Part shown: piece after piece, positions 34,187-42,296 of the stretch
Position numbering within the stretch: position 1 is the first letter of the stretch
How the letters are laid out: each line of letters opens with the position of its first letter
Assembly: GCF_003990975.1 (NCBI RefSeq)
Contig: NZ_RZJR01000008.1
Location: forward strand, 168,929-232,928
Length of the DNA stretch: 64,000 bases
Direction: 5' to 3'
From: Cohnella sp. AR92
Lineage (GTDB): Bacteria > Bacillota > Bacilli > Paenibacillales > Paenibacillaceae
Position numbers and translations under genes: made by a program
Notes under the pieces: generated by a model
Database searches by the model: none
What the model was told of the DNA's origin: nothing
What the model saw: the letters and a program-made list of their open reading frames with translations, nothing else

Positions 34187-34603
34187 TTATTCGTCCTTCA
34201 TGCGTCGAACCGCTTGGACCATGTCTTCCGTGTTTACGTTGTCTACCGATACCAGCCTGGAAGGCTGCAAGGGTTGAAAATCCATTGCCGGACGAGCCGG
34301 CTCGCTTGACCATTGGCTCTTCATTAAATCCGAAAGCTCCGAATCGTCTTCCGGCGTCGCGAGGTCAAGCACCGAGCCGCGCTCTTCTTCCGGCTGCCCT
34401 CCCAGAGGCGATGCGGACGGCTTCAGCAGCGTGCCAAGAACCGTTCCGATCGCGAACGCTAGGACGGCGAACGCGATAAAGGCATAAAAACTGCGAATAA
34501 TCGTTGTGACAGGCGGATTGCTTCCGATGGAGAAAAGGAAGGTCAAAACCGCCCCGAAACCGCCGAAACCGACGATCCAGCGCCAAGAACGGGTCATTGT
34601 CAT
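34187..34603 (-). CDS. Small membrane protein of the che-sigD region, unknown function
   Basis: 138 residues. Two membrane helices (about 8-26 and 38-60) form a hairpin, followed by an ~75-residue acidic cytoplasmic tail ending MVQAVRRMKDE. It overlaps the cheD stop by 4 bases and lies 16 bases before sigD, so it is part of the operon. B. subtilis has no gene at this place. The conserved-looking C-terminal EDMVQAVRRMK may be a docking helix. No family recognised. Confidence 0.75.
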   Translation of the reverse strand: MTMTRSWRWIVGFGGFGAVLTFLFSIGSNPPVTTIIRSFYAFIAFAVLAFAIGTVLGTLLKPSASPLGGQPEEERGSVLDLATPEDDSELSDLMKSQWSSEPARPAMDFQPLQPSRLVSVDNVNTEDMVQAVRRMKDE

Positions 34604-35094
34604 ATCTCCTTTACCCCATGCTGTACGCTTCGAATGACGAAAATGCCGGATTGGCTGTTCAGTTCCACCGTTCGGCCGAAGTTGCCCCCCGTATCCTCGG
34701 CAACGATCGGAATTCCCATGCTGCCAAGAGCGAGCTTCGTCGATTCGACGTTGCGCGGCCCGATCCTCATGCTGTCGCCTCCGCCGGCGAAGGCGAACAT
34801 CTGCGCTCCGCCGGCCAGCTTGGCGACCAGCCTTCTCTTGTTGGCTCCAAGCTCCAGCAATCGGCGGAGCAGCTCCGGGATCGCCGTATCCGCGTATTTG
34901 GCGATATTCAGTTGTCCTTCGCGGGCGATCTCGGAGGACGGCAGCATGATATGCGCCATTCCCGCGACCGTCCGGTCCGGATCGAACAAGGTTAATCCAA
35001 CGCAGGAGCCGAGTCCCGTCGTCTTAAGGACGGCTCCGCCGGAGGCGACGTTCAGGTCGGCCATTCCGACTTTGATCAGGTTATCTTCCGTCAT
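34600..35094 (-). CDS. cheD: Chemoreceptor glutamine deamidase CheD
   Basis: 164 residues. CheD deamidates receptors and stimulates CheC phosphatase. The catalytic cysteine is in TTGLGSCVGLTLFDP (C31) and the histidine in GMAHIMLPSS (H47), followed by the conserved AKYADTAIPELL and KLAGGAQMF. It overlaps cheC by 4 bases, consistent with their known partnership. Confidence 0.95.
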   Translation of the reverse strand: MTEDNLIKVGMADLNVASGGAVLKTTGLGSCVGLTLFDPDRTVAGMAHIMLPSSEIAREGQLNIAKYADTAIPELLRRLLELGANKRRLVAKLAGGAQMFAFAGGGDSMRIGPRNVESTKLALGSMGIPIVAEDTGGNFGRTVELNSQSGIFVIRSVQHGVKEI

Positions 35095-35711
35095 TCGAGA
35101 GGAACTCCGAGGGAGACGAACATCCGCTCGAAGGATTGAGGATCCGGAATAAAGAAGAAATGGCCTTCCGCTTCCTGTTCTCCCTTCAGGAATGTCGTAT
35201 CGATCAGCAGCGCGTCATCGCCCATCGTTCCGAACTGCAGCAAGCCGTAGCCGAGAATCGCGCCGGCCATGTCCACCGCGATGGAAGGCACGGAAGGCGA
35301 CATCGTTAACCCCGTCAGATCCGCCAGAGACGACAAGTACGATCCGGCAAGGATGTTCCCGATCTCGCACAAGGCGGAAAGCTGCAATTCGGTATACTCC
35401 TGGTTCTCGGCAACTTCGATTCCCAGAAGGACTTGGAGCAAGATCGCGGCCTGCACCCTGCTCATGAGGAAGAACATATTGCCGGGAGAATCTCCGTCCA
35501 CCCGAAGGAAGACGGCGACGACCACCTCTTCCGAGCCGCCTACGCGCTCCGCTATCTCCTCGAAGGGAACGAAGCTGACGGTCGGCACCGTCATGTCGAC
35601 GGGCTTGTCCAGAAGTCTCGATAGCGCTGTCGCGGCATGGCCAGCGCCGATATTCCCCACCTCGCGGAGGACATCCATCTTGAAATCCGGATTGTGATTG
35701 AACAGCTCCAC
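35091..35711 (-). CDS. cheC: CheY-P phosphatase CheC
   Basis: 206 residues with two copies of the phosphatase signature: REVGNIGAGHAATALSRLL near the N-terminus and CEIGNILAGSYLSSLADLTG near residue 112. Both keep the E and N that form the active site. CheC removes phosphate from CheY-P and is a target of CheD in the Bacillus adaptation system. The start follows cheW by 3 bases. Confidence 0.95.
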   Translation of the reverse strand: MELFNHNPDFKMDVLREVGNIGAGHAATALSRLLDKPVDMTVPTVSFVPFEEIAERVGGSEEVVVAVFLRVDGDSPGNMFFLMSRVQAAILLQVLLGIEVAENQEYTELQLSALCEIGNILAGSYLSSLADLTGLTMSPSVPSIAVDMAGAILGYGLLQFGTMGDDALLIDTTFLKGEQEAEGHFFFIPDPQSFERMFVSLGVPLE

Positions 35712-35714
35712 CCG

Positions 35715-36176
35715 TTATTCTCCCATCTGCTCGAGCTGGATGATCTCCGAACGGTTGAGAACTTCCGACAGGTTCAGGAGAATCAGCAATCGGTTCTCTT
35801 CGAAGGTTGCTACGCCGCTCAAATATTTCGCTTTGATTCCGCCGACCACTTCAGGCGGAACGCCGATCGTGTCGCTCATGATGTCGACGACGTCGTTCGC
35901 GGAGTCGACGATGAAGCCGACTTCCAGTTCGTTCGCCGCCACGATGATGATTCGGGTGTTCTCGGTCGGCTCGCTCTCGGGAAGTCCGAAACGCCCTCTC
36001 AGATCGATAATCGGAATGACGACACCGCGAAGGTTAATGACGCCTTTGACGAATGCCGGCGTCTTCGGAACGCGGGTGATCGGCATCATGCGTTCGATCG
36101 TTCTCACTTTGTCTACTTCGATGCCGTATTCTTCATGACCAAGCGTAAAAACGATTACTTTCAATTCCTCTGCCAT
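35715..36176 (-). CDS. cheW: Chemotaxis coupling protein CheW
   Basis: 153 residues, a single CheW domain linking receptors to CheA. Conserved features: VFTLGHEEYGIEVDKVRTIERMM, ITRVPKTPAFVKGVINLRGVVIPIIDLR, and DSANDVVDI. It follows cheA by 27 bases. Confidence 0.96.
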   Translation of the reverse strand: MAEELKVIVFTLGHEEYGIEVDKVRTIERMMPITRVPKTPAFVKGVINLRGVVIPIIDLRGRFGLPESEPTENTRIIIVAANELEVGFIVDSANDVVDIMSDTIGVPPEVVGGIKAKYLSGVATFEENRLLILLNLSEVLNRSEIIQLEQMGE

Positions 36177-36203
36177 GTCTAGCCCTCCTCGAATGATCGT
36201 TCG

Positions 36204-38294
36204 TTATTTGATAAGAGCGTTCGGGTCTACGATGAGGGCAACCTGTCCATCCCCCATGATCGTGGCGCCCGAGATCAGCTTCTGGTTCGCCAGGTACTTG
36301 CCTAGCGTCTTAAGGACAATCTCGCTCTGGCTGATGAATTCGTCGACGAGGACGGCGGCAAGCTTCTCTCCCTTGCGAATGACCAGCATCTCCGTCTCCT
36401 TCTCGTCGTCATCCCGGTAGTCCGGAGAATCCAGCACCTTCGCGAGCGACACGACCGGAATGATCGCCTTCCGGTATTCGATCACCTTGTTGCCGTGGAG
36501 ATCCCGGATATCTTCTCTCTTGACGGCGCCGGTCTCCACGATCGAGGAGAGCGGGAAGGCGTACTTCTCGGAGCCCAGCTTGATCAGCATGGCCGAGATG
36601 ATCGACAGCGTGAGCGGAAGCTGGATCGAGAAGATCGAGCCCTGGCCCATCGTCGAAGTGACGCTGACCTGGCCGCCGAGCGATTCGATCTTGGACCTGA
36701 CGACGTCGAGGCCGACGCCGCGGCCGGAGATGTCCGAGATCTTGTCCGCCGTGCTGAACCCCGGTGCGAAGAGAAGCATGTTGATCTCGTCGTCGCTCAG
36801 CTTCTTCGCGTCCTCAGGCGAGACGATTCCCTTGTTAATCGCGATATCCAGAACCTTCGGACGGTTGATTCCGGCGCCGTCGTCCTCGATCTCGATGAAG
36901 ACGTGGTTGCCGCTGTGGAAGGCGCGAAGGCGAATCGTTCCCGTCTCCGGCTTGCCCGCCGCAAGCCGCGCCGCGGGCATCTCGACGCCGTGGTCGACGG
37001 AGTTGCGGATCAAGTGGACGAGCGGATCGCCGATCTCGTCGATAACCGTCCGGTCCAACTCCGTCTCGGCGCCGGTGATGACCAGCTCCAGCTTCTTGTC
37101 CAACGACTTGGCCAAGTCCCGAACCATCCGCGGGAAGCGGTTAAACACGCTCTCCACGGGAACCATCCGCAGCTTCAGGACGATATTCTGCAGATCCCCG
37201 CTCACTCTCGCCATGTGCTCGACCGTTTCCGTCAGATCGCTGCGCTTCACTTCCGTAGCCAGCTGCTCGAGCCGGGAACGATCGATCAGCAGTTCGCTGA
37301 ACAAGTTCATGAGCGTATCCAAGCGTTCGATATCCACCCGGATCGTGCGGTTAGCGTTCGCCCCGGAGGCCGGAGCCGCCGCGCGTGCAGGCGCGCTCTC
37401 GCCGCCCGGCTTGGCCGCAGCCTTCGCCGGCGCCGCCGCTGGAGCCGCCGCCGCTGCCGCCGCTTGCTGAATCGCTTGCACCTGCTGCTGGGCGGCTTCT
37501 TCCTTCGATTGGTCAAGCTCGGCCAGAGAGGAGCGATCGACCGGAATGACCATGGCCGACTCGATCTCCGATACGTTCAGGATGCTCTCTTGAAGCGCCG
37601 CTTCGTCGATCTGAGAGATGTAATAAACCGAGAAGCTGCGGTCGAACTTGTCCTGTTCGATGTCCTGAACGGAAGGATGAGACTTGACGATCTCCCCGTT
37701 CTTCTCCAGGAAATCGAATACCATGTATGCGCGGACCGCCTTGAGCACGCAGTCCTCGCGAATGAACACCTGAATGTGGAAAACCTTCATTCCGCTGTCG
37801 ACGGACTGTTCGAGAATGGACAGCTGGTACTGGTCAAGCAGCAGCTCGGTCGCCACGATCGGCTTGTCCGATTCCGCGGAAGCTTTAACCGCCTTGCTTC
37901 CCGGTCCCGCGATGTCTCCCCGGACGATCGCTTTGAGCACCTCGACCAGGTCGCTGACGTCCGCCTTGCCCGTTCCTCCGCCGACCACGTCCTGCACCAT
38001 GCCCTCCAGCGCGTCCAAGCACTTGAACAGCGCGTCGAAGATGGTCTCGTTCATCGAGAGCTTGGAGTTGCGGACCAGATCGAGAACGTTCTCCATTTCG
38101 TGGGTTAGCGATGCCAGATCCTCGAAGCCCATCGTTGCGGACATTCCCTTCAGCGTGTGGGCGGAACGGAAGATAATCTGGACGATGCTTAAATCCTCTG
38201 GCGACTGCTCCAACCGCAGCATGCTCTCGTTGAGAGATTGCAGATGGTCGTTTGCCTCGTCGATAAAGATGGATAAGTACTGATTCATTTCCAC
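36204..38294 (-). CDS. cheA: Chemotaxis histidine kinase CheA
   Basis: 696 residues. HPt domain 1-105 with phospho-histidine H46 in FRSAHTLKGMSATMG. A CheY/CheB-binding region and an Ala/Pro-rich linker (about 265-310) follow. The dimerisation domain is near 320-380, the HATPase domain has HLIRNSVDHGVE, DDGAGIN and GRGVGLDVV, and a C-terminal CheW-like domain ends the protein. In Bacillota CheA responds to attractant by increasing kinase activity. Confidence 0.97.
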   Translation of the reverse strand: MEMNQYLSIFIDEANDHLQSLNESMLRLEQSPEDLSIVQIIFRSAHTLKGMSATMGFEDLASLTHEMENVLDLVRNSKLSMNETIFDALFKCLDALEGMVQDVVGGGTGKADVSDLVEVLKAIVRGDIAGPGSKAVKASAESDKPIVATELLLDQYQLSILEQSVDSGMKVFHIQVFIREDCVLKAVRAYMVFDFLEKNGEIVKSHPSVQDIEQDKFDRSFSVYYISQIDEAALQESILNVSEIESAMVIPVDRSSLAELDQSKEEAAQQQVQAIQQAAAAAAAPAAAPAKAAAKPGGESAPARAAAPASGANANRTIRVDIERLDTLMNLFSELLIDRSRLEQLATEVKRSDLTETVEHMARVSGDLQNIVLKLRMVPVESVFNRFPRMVRDLAKSLDKKLELVITGAETELDRTVIDEIGDPLVHLIRNSVDHGVEMPAARLAAGKPETGTIRLRAFHSGNHVFIEIEDDGAGINRPKVLDIAINKGIVSPEDAKKLSDDEINMLLFAPGFSTADKISDISGRGVGLDVVRSKIESLGGQVSVTSTMGQGSIFSIQLPLTLSIISAMLIKLGSEKYAFPLSSIVETGAVKREDIRDLHGNKVIEYRKAIIPVVSLAKVLDSPDYRDDDEKETEMLVIRKGEKLAAVLVDEFISQSEIVLKTLGKYLANQKLISGATIMGDGQVALIVDPNALIK

Positions 38295-38332
38295 TGTACG
38301 GACACCTCCTGGGCGACTAGTCTTGCCTCGAT

Positions 38333-39847
38333 CTACCTCTTTCTAGCAGTCACTTCGTAGACAAGCGCCGGAGCGATCTGCTGCAGGTTCAGCACCTGCG
38401 ATGCGGCTCCAAGCTCCACGGCCGAACGCGGCATTCCATAGACCACGCAGGTCCGTTCCGACTCGGCGATCAGCGTCTCGGCCCCGTCTTCTTGCAGGGC
38501 CTTCATCGCTTTGGCGCCATCGCTTCCCATGCCTGTCATGATGACGACGTGGCGTTTGATCTCCTTGAGCCCGACTAGCGACTCGAACAGCCGGTCGACC
38601 GACGGCCGATGCCCCGATACTTGCGCATCCTCCGACAAGGAGATTCGATAGGTTCCTCCCGAATCCCGTACTAACGTCATATGAAGCCCTCCCGGAGCAA
38701 TATAGGCGGTTCCGGTCAGGACGGGCTCTCCTTCGCTTGCTTCGCGAACGTGAATGTTCGTAAAGCTGTCCAGCCTCTGCGCGAGCGAATGCGTGAACTT
38801 CGGCGGCATGTGCTGCACGATCAGGATCGGGGCCGGAAAATCGGGCGGGATCGCCGTCAGCACCTCCTGAAGCGCCCGGGGTCCGCCGGTCGATGTGCCG
38901 ATCGCGACGATATGGCCGAATCGCGTACGGCCTTCCGCCTTCTGTTCGACCTTGGCTCTTCGGCGTTCGGCAGCGGCTTCCGGAGCGATTGACGGCCTTG
39001 CCGTTTCCGGAGGCGAATGTACCGATTCCTTGCGCGTTGCCGGCTTAACCGTCTCCGGCATGCGCGGTTCCGGCTGAAGCGCCTTGGCCGGCATCGGCCT
39101 GGAAGACGGCTTGTCTGCCGAGGCCGGTCCTTTTCTCGGTTCGGCGGTTCTTCGCGGAACTTCCGAGGTCAAGCCCGCGTTTGTTTCGGGCAGCCGGAAT
39201 GCCTTCTTCCCGCCCGGCTGCGAACCATCCTTCGGTGCGGGCACCGTCTTCGGTTCCGCCGGCTTGCTCTCTCTCGCCTTCTCTAGAGGAAGGGATTCGG
39301 GCGCGATCGGCCCGGCCGGCGGCAGATGCGCAAGGTTCGAAGCCGCTTCAGGCGGTTCCTTCGAATCTAGCGCTTCCATCTCTTCCTCTTGATCGTGCTC
39401 CGAGAGATCGTCCGCGGAAGCCAGCATTCGCACGTTATCGTTACGCGCCATCTCTACCGCGACGTGCAGCTTCTCCCGCAGTTGATCTCCGACCTGCCGG
39501 ATATCGAGCTTAACGGAGCCGTCCGGTTTGCGGATGAAGTCCAAGGCGCCGTACTGCAAGGCTCTGATCGTGTCCCTGGTTCCGTTGTCCGTCACGGCGG
39601 AGAGCATGATGACGGGGGTCGGCCTAAGCTTCATGATTCTGCGAAGCGCCTCCAGACCGTTCATGGACGGCATCTCCAGGTCCATCGTGATGACGTCCGG
39701 TTCGATCTCCAACGTCTTGTCGATGGCTTCTTTGCCGTTGGAGGCCGTTGCCGCGACTTCAAAGGAAGGATCGGCGGAGATAAAATCGCTGAAAACTTTG
39801 CGCATGAAAGGGGAATCGTCTACGACGAGCACTTTGAATCGGGCCAT
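38333..39847 (-). CDS. cheB: Protein-glutamate methylesterase CheB with long linker
   Basis: 504 residues, whereas CheB is usually ~350-360. The receiver domain (1-120) has D56 in VITMDLEMPSMNG. The C-terminal methylesterase (about 312-500) has the serine in AIGTSTGGP, the histidine in VQHMPPKFTHS, and the aspartate in MTGMGSDGAKAM. Between them lie ~170 residues of E/P/K/A-rich low complexity. The domains themselves look intact, so phosphorylation-controlled receptor demethylation is expected. It lies 51 bases after flhG. Confidence 0.94.
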   Translation of the reverse strand: MARFKVLVVDDSPFMRKVFSDFISADPSFEVAATASNGKEAIDKTLEIEPDVITMDLEMPSMNGLEALRRIMKLRPTPVIMLSAVTDNGTRDTIRALQYGALDFIRKPDGSVKLDIRQVGDQLREKLHVAVEMARNDNVRMLASADDLSEHDQEEEMEALDSKEPPEAASNLAHLPPAGPIAPESLPLEKARESKPAEPKTVPAPKDGSQPGGKKAFRLPETNAGLTSEVPRRTAEPRKGPASADKPSSRPMPAKALQPEPRMPETVKPATRKESVHSPPETARPSIAPEAAAERRRAKVEQKAEGRTRFGHIVAIGTSTGGPRALQEVLTAIPPDFPAPILIVQHMPPKFTHSLAQRLDSFTNIHVREASEGEPVLTGTAYIAPGGLHMTLVRDSGGTYRISLSEDAQVSGHRPSVDRLFESLVGLKEIKRHVVIMTGMGSDGAKAMKALQEDGAETLIAESERTCVVYGMPRSAVELGAASQVLNLQQIAPALVYEVTARKR

Positions 39848-39898
39848 GAGGGAATCCCCTTTCTTCTCTAGGATGTCATGCTGTTCATCTGGCTCCAG

Positions 39899-40765
39899 TC
39901 AACCCCATAAACGGCGAATTCTCTGAAGGAAGCTTCTCGCTCCCCCTGCTTCGACGGCTTTGTCTTCGGATAAATAAGCAGCGGCGATTCTCTCGATCCC
40001 CCGGTTGGCTGCGCTGTCCGGATAGGCAATCGACAGCGCCGTCTGGCGCTTGACGGCCTTGATCATGTGGCTGTCGTCCGGAACGTAACCGAGCAAGGGC
40101 AGCTCGATATTCAAGTACTTCTTGGATACCTGTTGGATATTGCTTGCCGTCTGCTGGCCTTCCCGCTCGTCCGCGACCCGATTGATCACGAGCCGGAACG
40201 AAACGTCGTGCCCCATCGTCTTCACCATCTTGATTAGGGCGTATGCGTCCGTGATCGAGGTCGGCTCCGGCGTCGTAATGACCACCGCCTCTTGAGCCGC
40301 CGTGATGAACCGAAGCGTTTCTTTGGATAATCCCGCGCCGGTGTCGAAGATCAGGAAGTCTACGTGGCCGTGCAGTTGGCCGATCTGGGCGGCGAAATAG
40401 TCGAGATCGGCTTCGCTGAGCCGAACGAGATCCTTGAAGCCGGAGCCTCCCGCGATGAACCGGAGGCCTCCGGGACCCGTCTGGATAATCTCCCAGATCG
40501 TCTTCTCCCTCTTGAGGAGATGGAAGAGATTGAACTCTGCCGGGGTGCCGAGCAGAACGTCGATGTTCGCCATGCCGATGTCCGCGTCGAACAGCAGCAC
40601 GCTGTATCCTCTCTTCTGCAAAGCTAGAGCGAAGTTCAGGCTGAAATTCGATTTGCCCACTCCGCCTTTGCCGCTGGTGACCGTAACGATTCGGGTCTGC
40701 TTGGCAGCCGCCAGCTTCTCCTGAATCGTCACCAGATTACGCAGGGCTTCCGCTTGATCATTCAT
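39899..40765 (-). CDS. flhG: Flagellar number/placement ATPase FlhG (YlxH)
   Basis: 288 residues of the MinD/ParA family. Deviant Walker A in VTSGKGGVGKSNFSLNFALAL near 30-50 and Walker B-like FLIFDTGAGLS. It stimulates FlhF GTPase and controls flagellar pattern. The start overlaps flhF by 8 bases. The N-terminal MNDQAEALRNLV matches the activating helix that inserts into FlhF. Confidence 0.95.
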   Translation of the reverse strand: MNDQAEALRNLVTIQEKLAAAKQTRIVTVTSGKGGVGKSNFSLNFALALQKRGYSVLLFDADIGMANIDVLLGTPAEFNLFHLLKREKTIWEIIQTGPGGLRFIAGGSGFKDLVRLSEADLDYFAAQIGQLHGHVDFLIFDTGAGLSKETLRFITAAQEAVVITTPEPTSITDAYALIKMVKTMGHDVSFRLVINRVADEREGQQTASNIQQVSKKYLNIELPLLGYVPDDSHMIKAVKRQTALSIAYPDSAANRGIERIAAAYLSEDKAVEAGGARSFLQRIRRLWG

Positions 40766-42296
40766 CGTGAAGCTCTCCCAACAATCGATGGACCAGATCC
40801 TCCGGGTCGAAAGCTCGAATGTCGTCGGGAACGGTCTGTCCGTTGGTGACGTAAGAAACCTCGTAATCGAACGCCATCACCAGGTTCAGAATGGCGCCGT
40901 AGGATTCCGTCTCGTCCATCTTGGTGAACAACAACCTCCGGACTCCGTACTTGGCGAATTGCCCCGCGACCTTCTTCATGTCCTCGAATTTATGCGTCAG
41001 GCTAAGGACGAGGACGCTCTCGGACTGTTCGCCCGGAGCGAGAAGCGTATTCACCTCGGAGACGAACATCTCGTTCCGGTAATTGCGCCCCGCCGTATCC
41101 ATAAAGATGAGATCCTTGTCTTCCAGCTTCTTATATGCCTTAGGCAGCTCGGAGGAGGAGAAGACAACCTCCAGGGGAACGTTCAGGATGTCCGCATACG
41201 TCCGCAGCTGGTCGACGGCCGCGATACGGTAGGTATCCGCCGTAATGAAACCGACGGATCGCCGATGCACGAATGCCTGATCCGCCGCGAGCTTCGCGAT
41301 CGTCGTCGTCTTGCCAACGCCTGTCGGCCCGACGAAATTCACGATTCGGGTGTTCGCGGATATTCCTTGGCCGGCCGCCGGCGCCAGCCAACCTCTCAGC
41401 ACCTCTTCCCCCTTCTCGTAAACAAGCTTCGGATCCGGGTCCGCCGATCCGCCGCACGATTCCATGACGGTCTCGGCGAACCGCTCGACCAGTTGCGGCT
41501 CGACTCCTTGCTCCGCCAGTTGCTTGGACAGCTTCAGGACGGGCTCGGGAATGATTCGAAAGCTCTGCTGGCGATTCATCTCCCTCATCATATCTTTCAT
41601 CGCCCGCAGCTCTTGCAGCAGCGTGGCGGTCTCGTCTTCCAACGCCTTGCCGTTACCGGCTTTCTCTGCCGCCTTGGGCTCTTCCTTCCAGCTTGCCGGA
41701 GCCGCAGCGGGTTCCATCGCGAACGATTCGCGGCGCTCTTCTCTCGGCGCGTAAGCTTCCGGCGAGCGGGTTGCCGAGAAGCCGGCAATCAATTCGAGCG
41801 CGGCTTCCGCCGCCTTGCCCGGTGAATCATCGGATCGAGGAGCCGCCGGGGCCATCGCGGCCGCCGCCGGCTCCAAGGTTGCCGTCGGCGAGCCTCCCAT
41901 CGGCGCCGTCCCCTGGCTGTATCGATTGCGAACCGCTTGAGGAGGCATATAGGAAGGCGCGCCGTCTTGCGGGAGTTCTGCCATCGCCTTAGGAATTCGG
42001 GCCGGCGCTTCCTCCGCGAGAGCCAACGGGGGCGCCGCCGCTGCCGATGCCGTCGCCAGTGCCGCCGGGCCGCGGTTAGGGCGCACGATCGGCCCGAGCG
42101 ATGGGGCCGGCTTCGGCTTCGCCGCCGCTTCGTCCACCGCCGCGATCACTTCCATACGCTTCTTGCGGAACATGCCAAGAAATCCGCCGATGCGGATTTC
42201 CTTGGTATTGAGAATGACAGCGTCCGATCCCAGTTCCGTGCGAATCATCTGGACGGCTTCCGGCAGATCCTGGACTAAATATCGTTTGACCTTCAT
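40758..42296 (-). CDS. flhF: Flagellar SRP-like GTPase FlhF
   Basis: 512 residues. N-terminal basic domain (MKVKRYLVQDLPEAVQMIRTELG), a long A/P/E-rich middle of ~200 residues, then NG domains with the P-loop GPTGVGKTTTIAKLA near 310-325, TADTYRIAAVDQLRTYA, FMDTAGRN and TKMDETESYG. FlhF places the export apparatus in the membrane. The start overlaps the end of flhA (ATGA). Confidence 0.95.
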   Translation of the reverse strand: MKVKRYLVQDLPEAVQMIRTELGSDAVILNTKEIRIGGFLGMFRKKRMEVIAAVDEAAAKPKPAPSLGPIVRPNRGPAALATASAAAAPPLALAEEAPARIPKAMAELPQDGAPSYMPPQAVRNRYSQGTAPMGGSPTATLEPAAAAMAPAAPRSDDSPGKAAEAALELIAGFSATRSPEAYAPREERRESFAMEPAAAPASWKEEPKAAEKAGNGKALEDETATLLQELRAMKDMMREMNRQQSFRIIPEPVLKLSKQLAEQGVEPQLVERFAETVMESCGGSADPDPKLVYEKGEEVLRGWLAPAAGQGISANTRIVNFVGPTGVGKTTTIAKLAADQAFVHRRSVGFITADTYRIAAVDQLRTYADILNVPLEVVFSSSELPKAYKKLEDKDLIFMDTAGRNYRNEMFVSEVNTLLAPGEQSESVLVLSLTHKFEDMKKVAGQFAKYGVRRLLFTKMDETESYGAILNLVMAFDYEVSYVTNGQTVPDDIRAFDPEDLVHRLLGELHDE

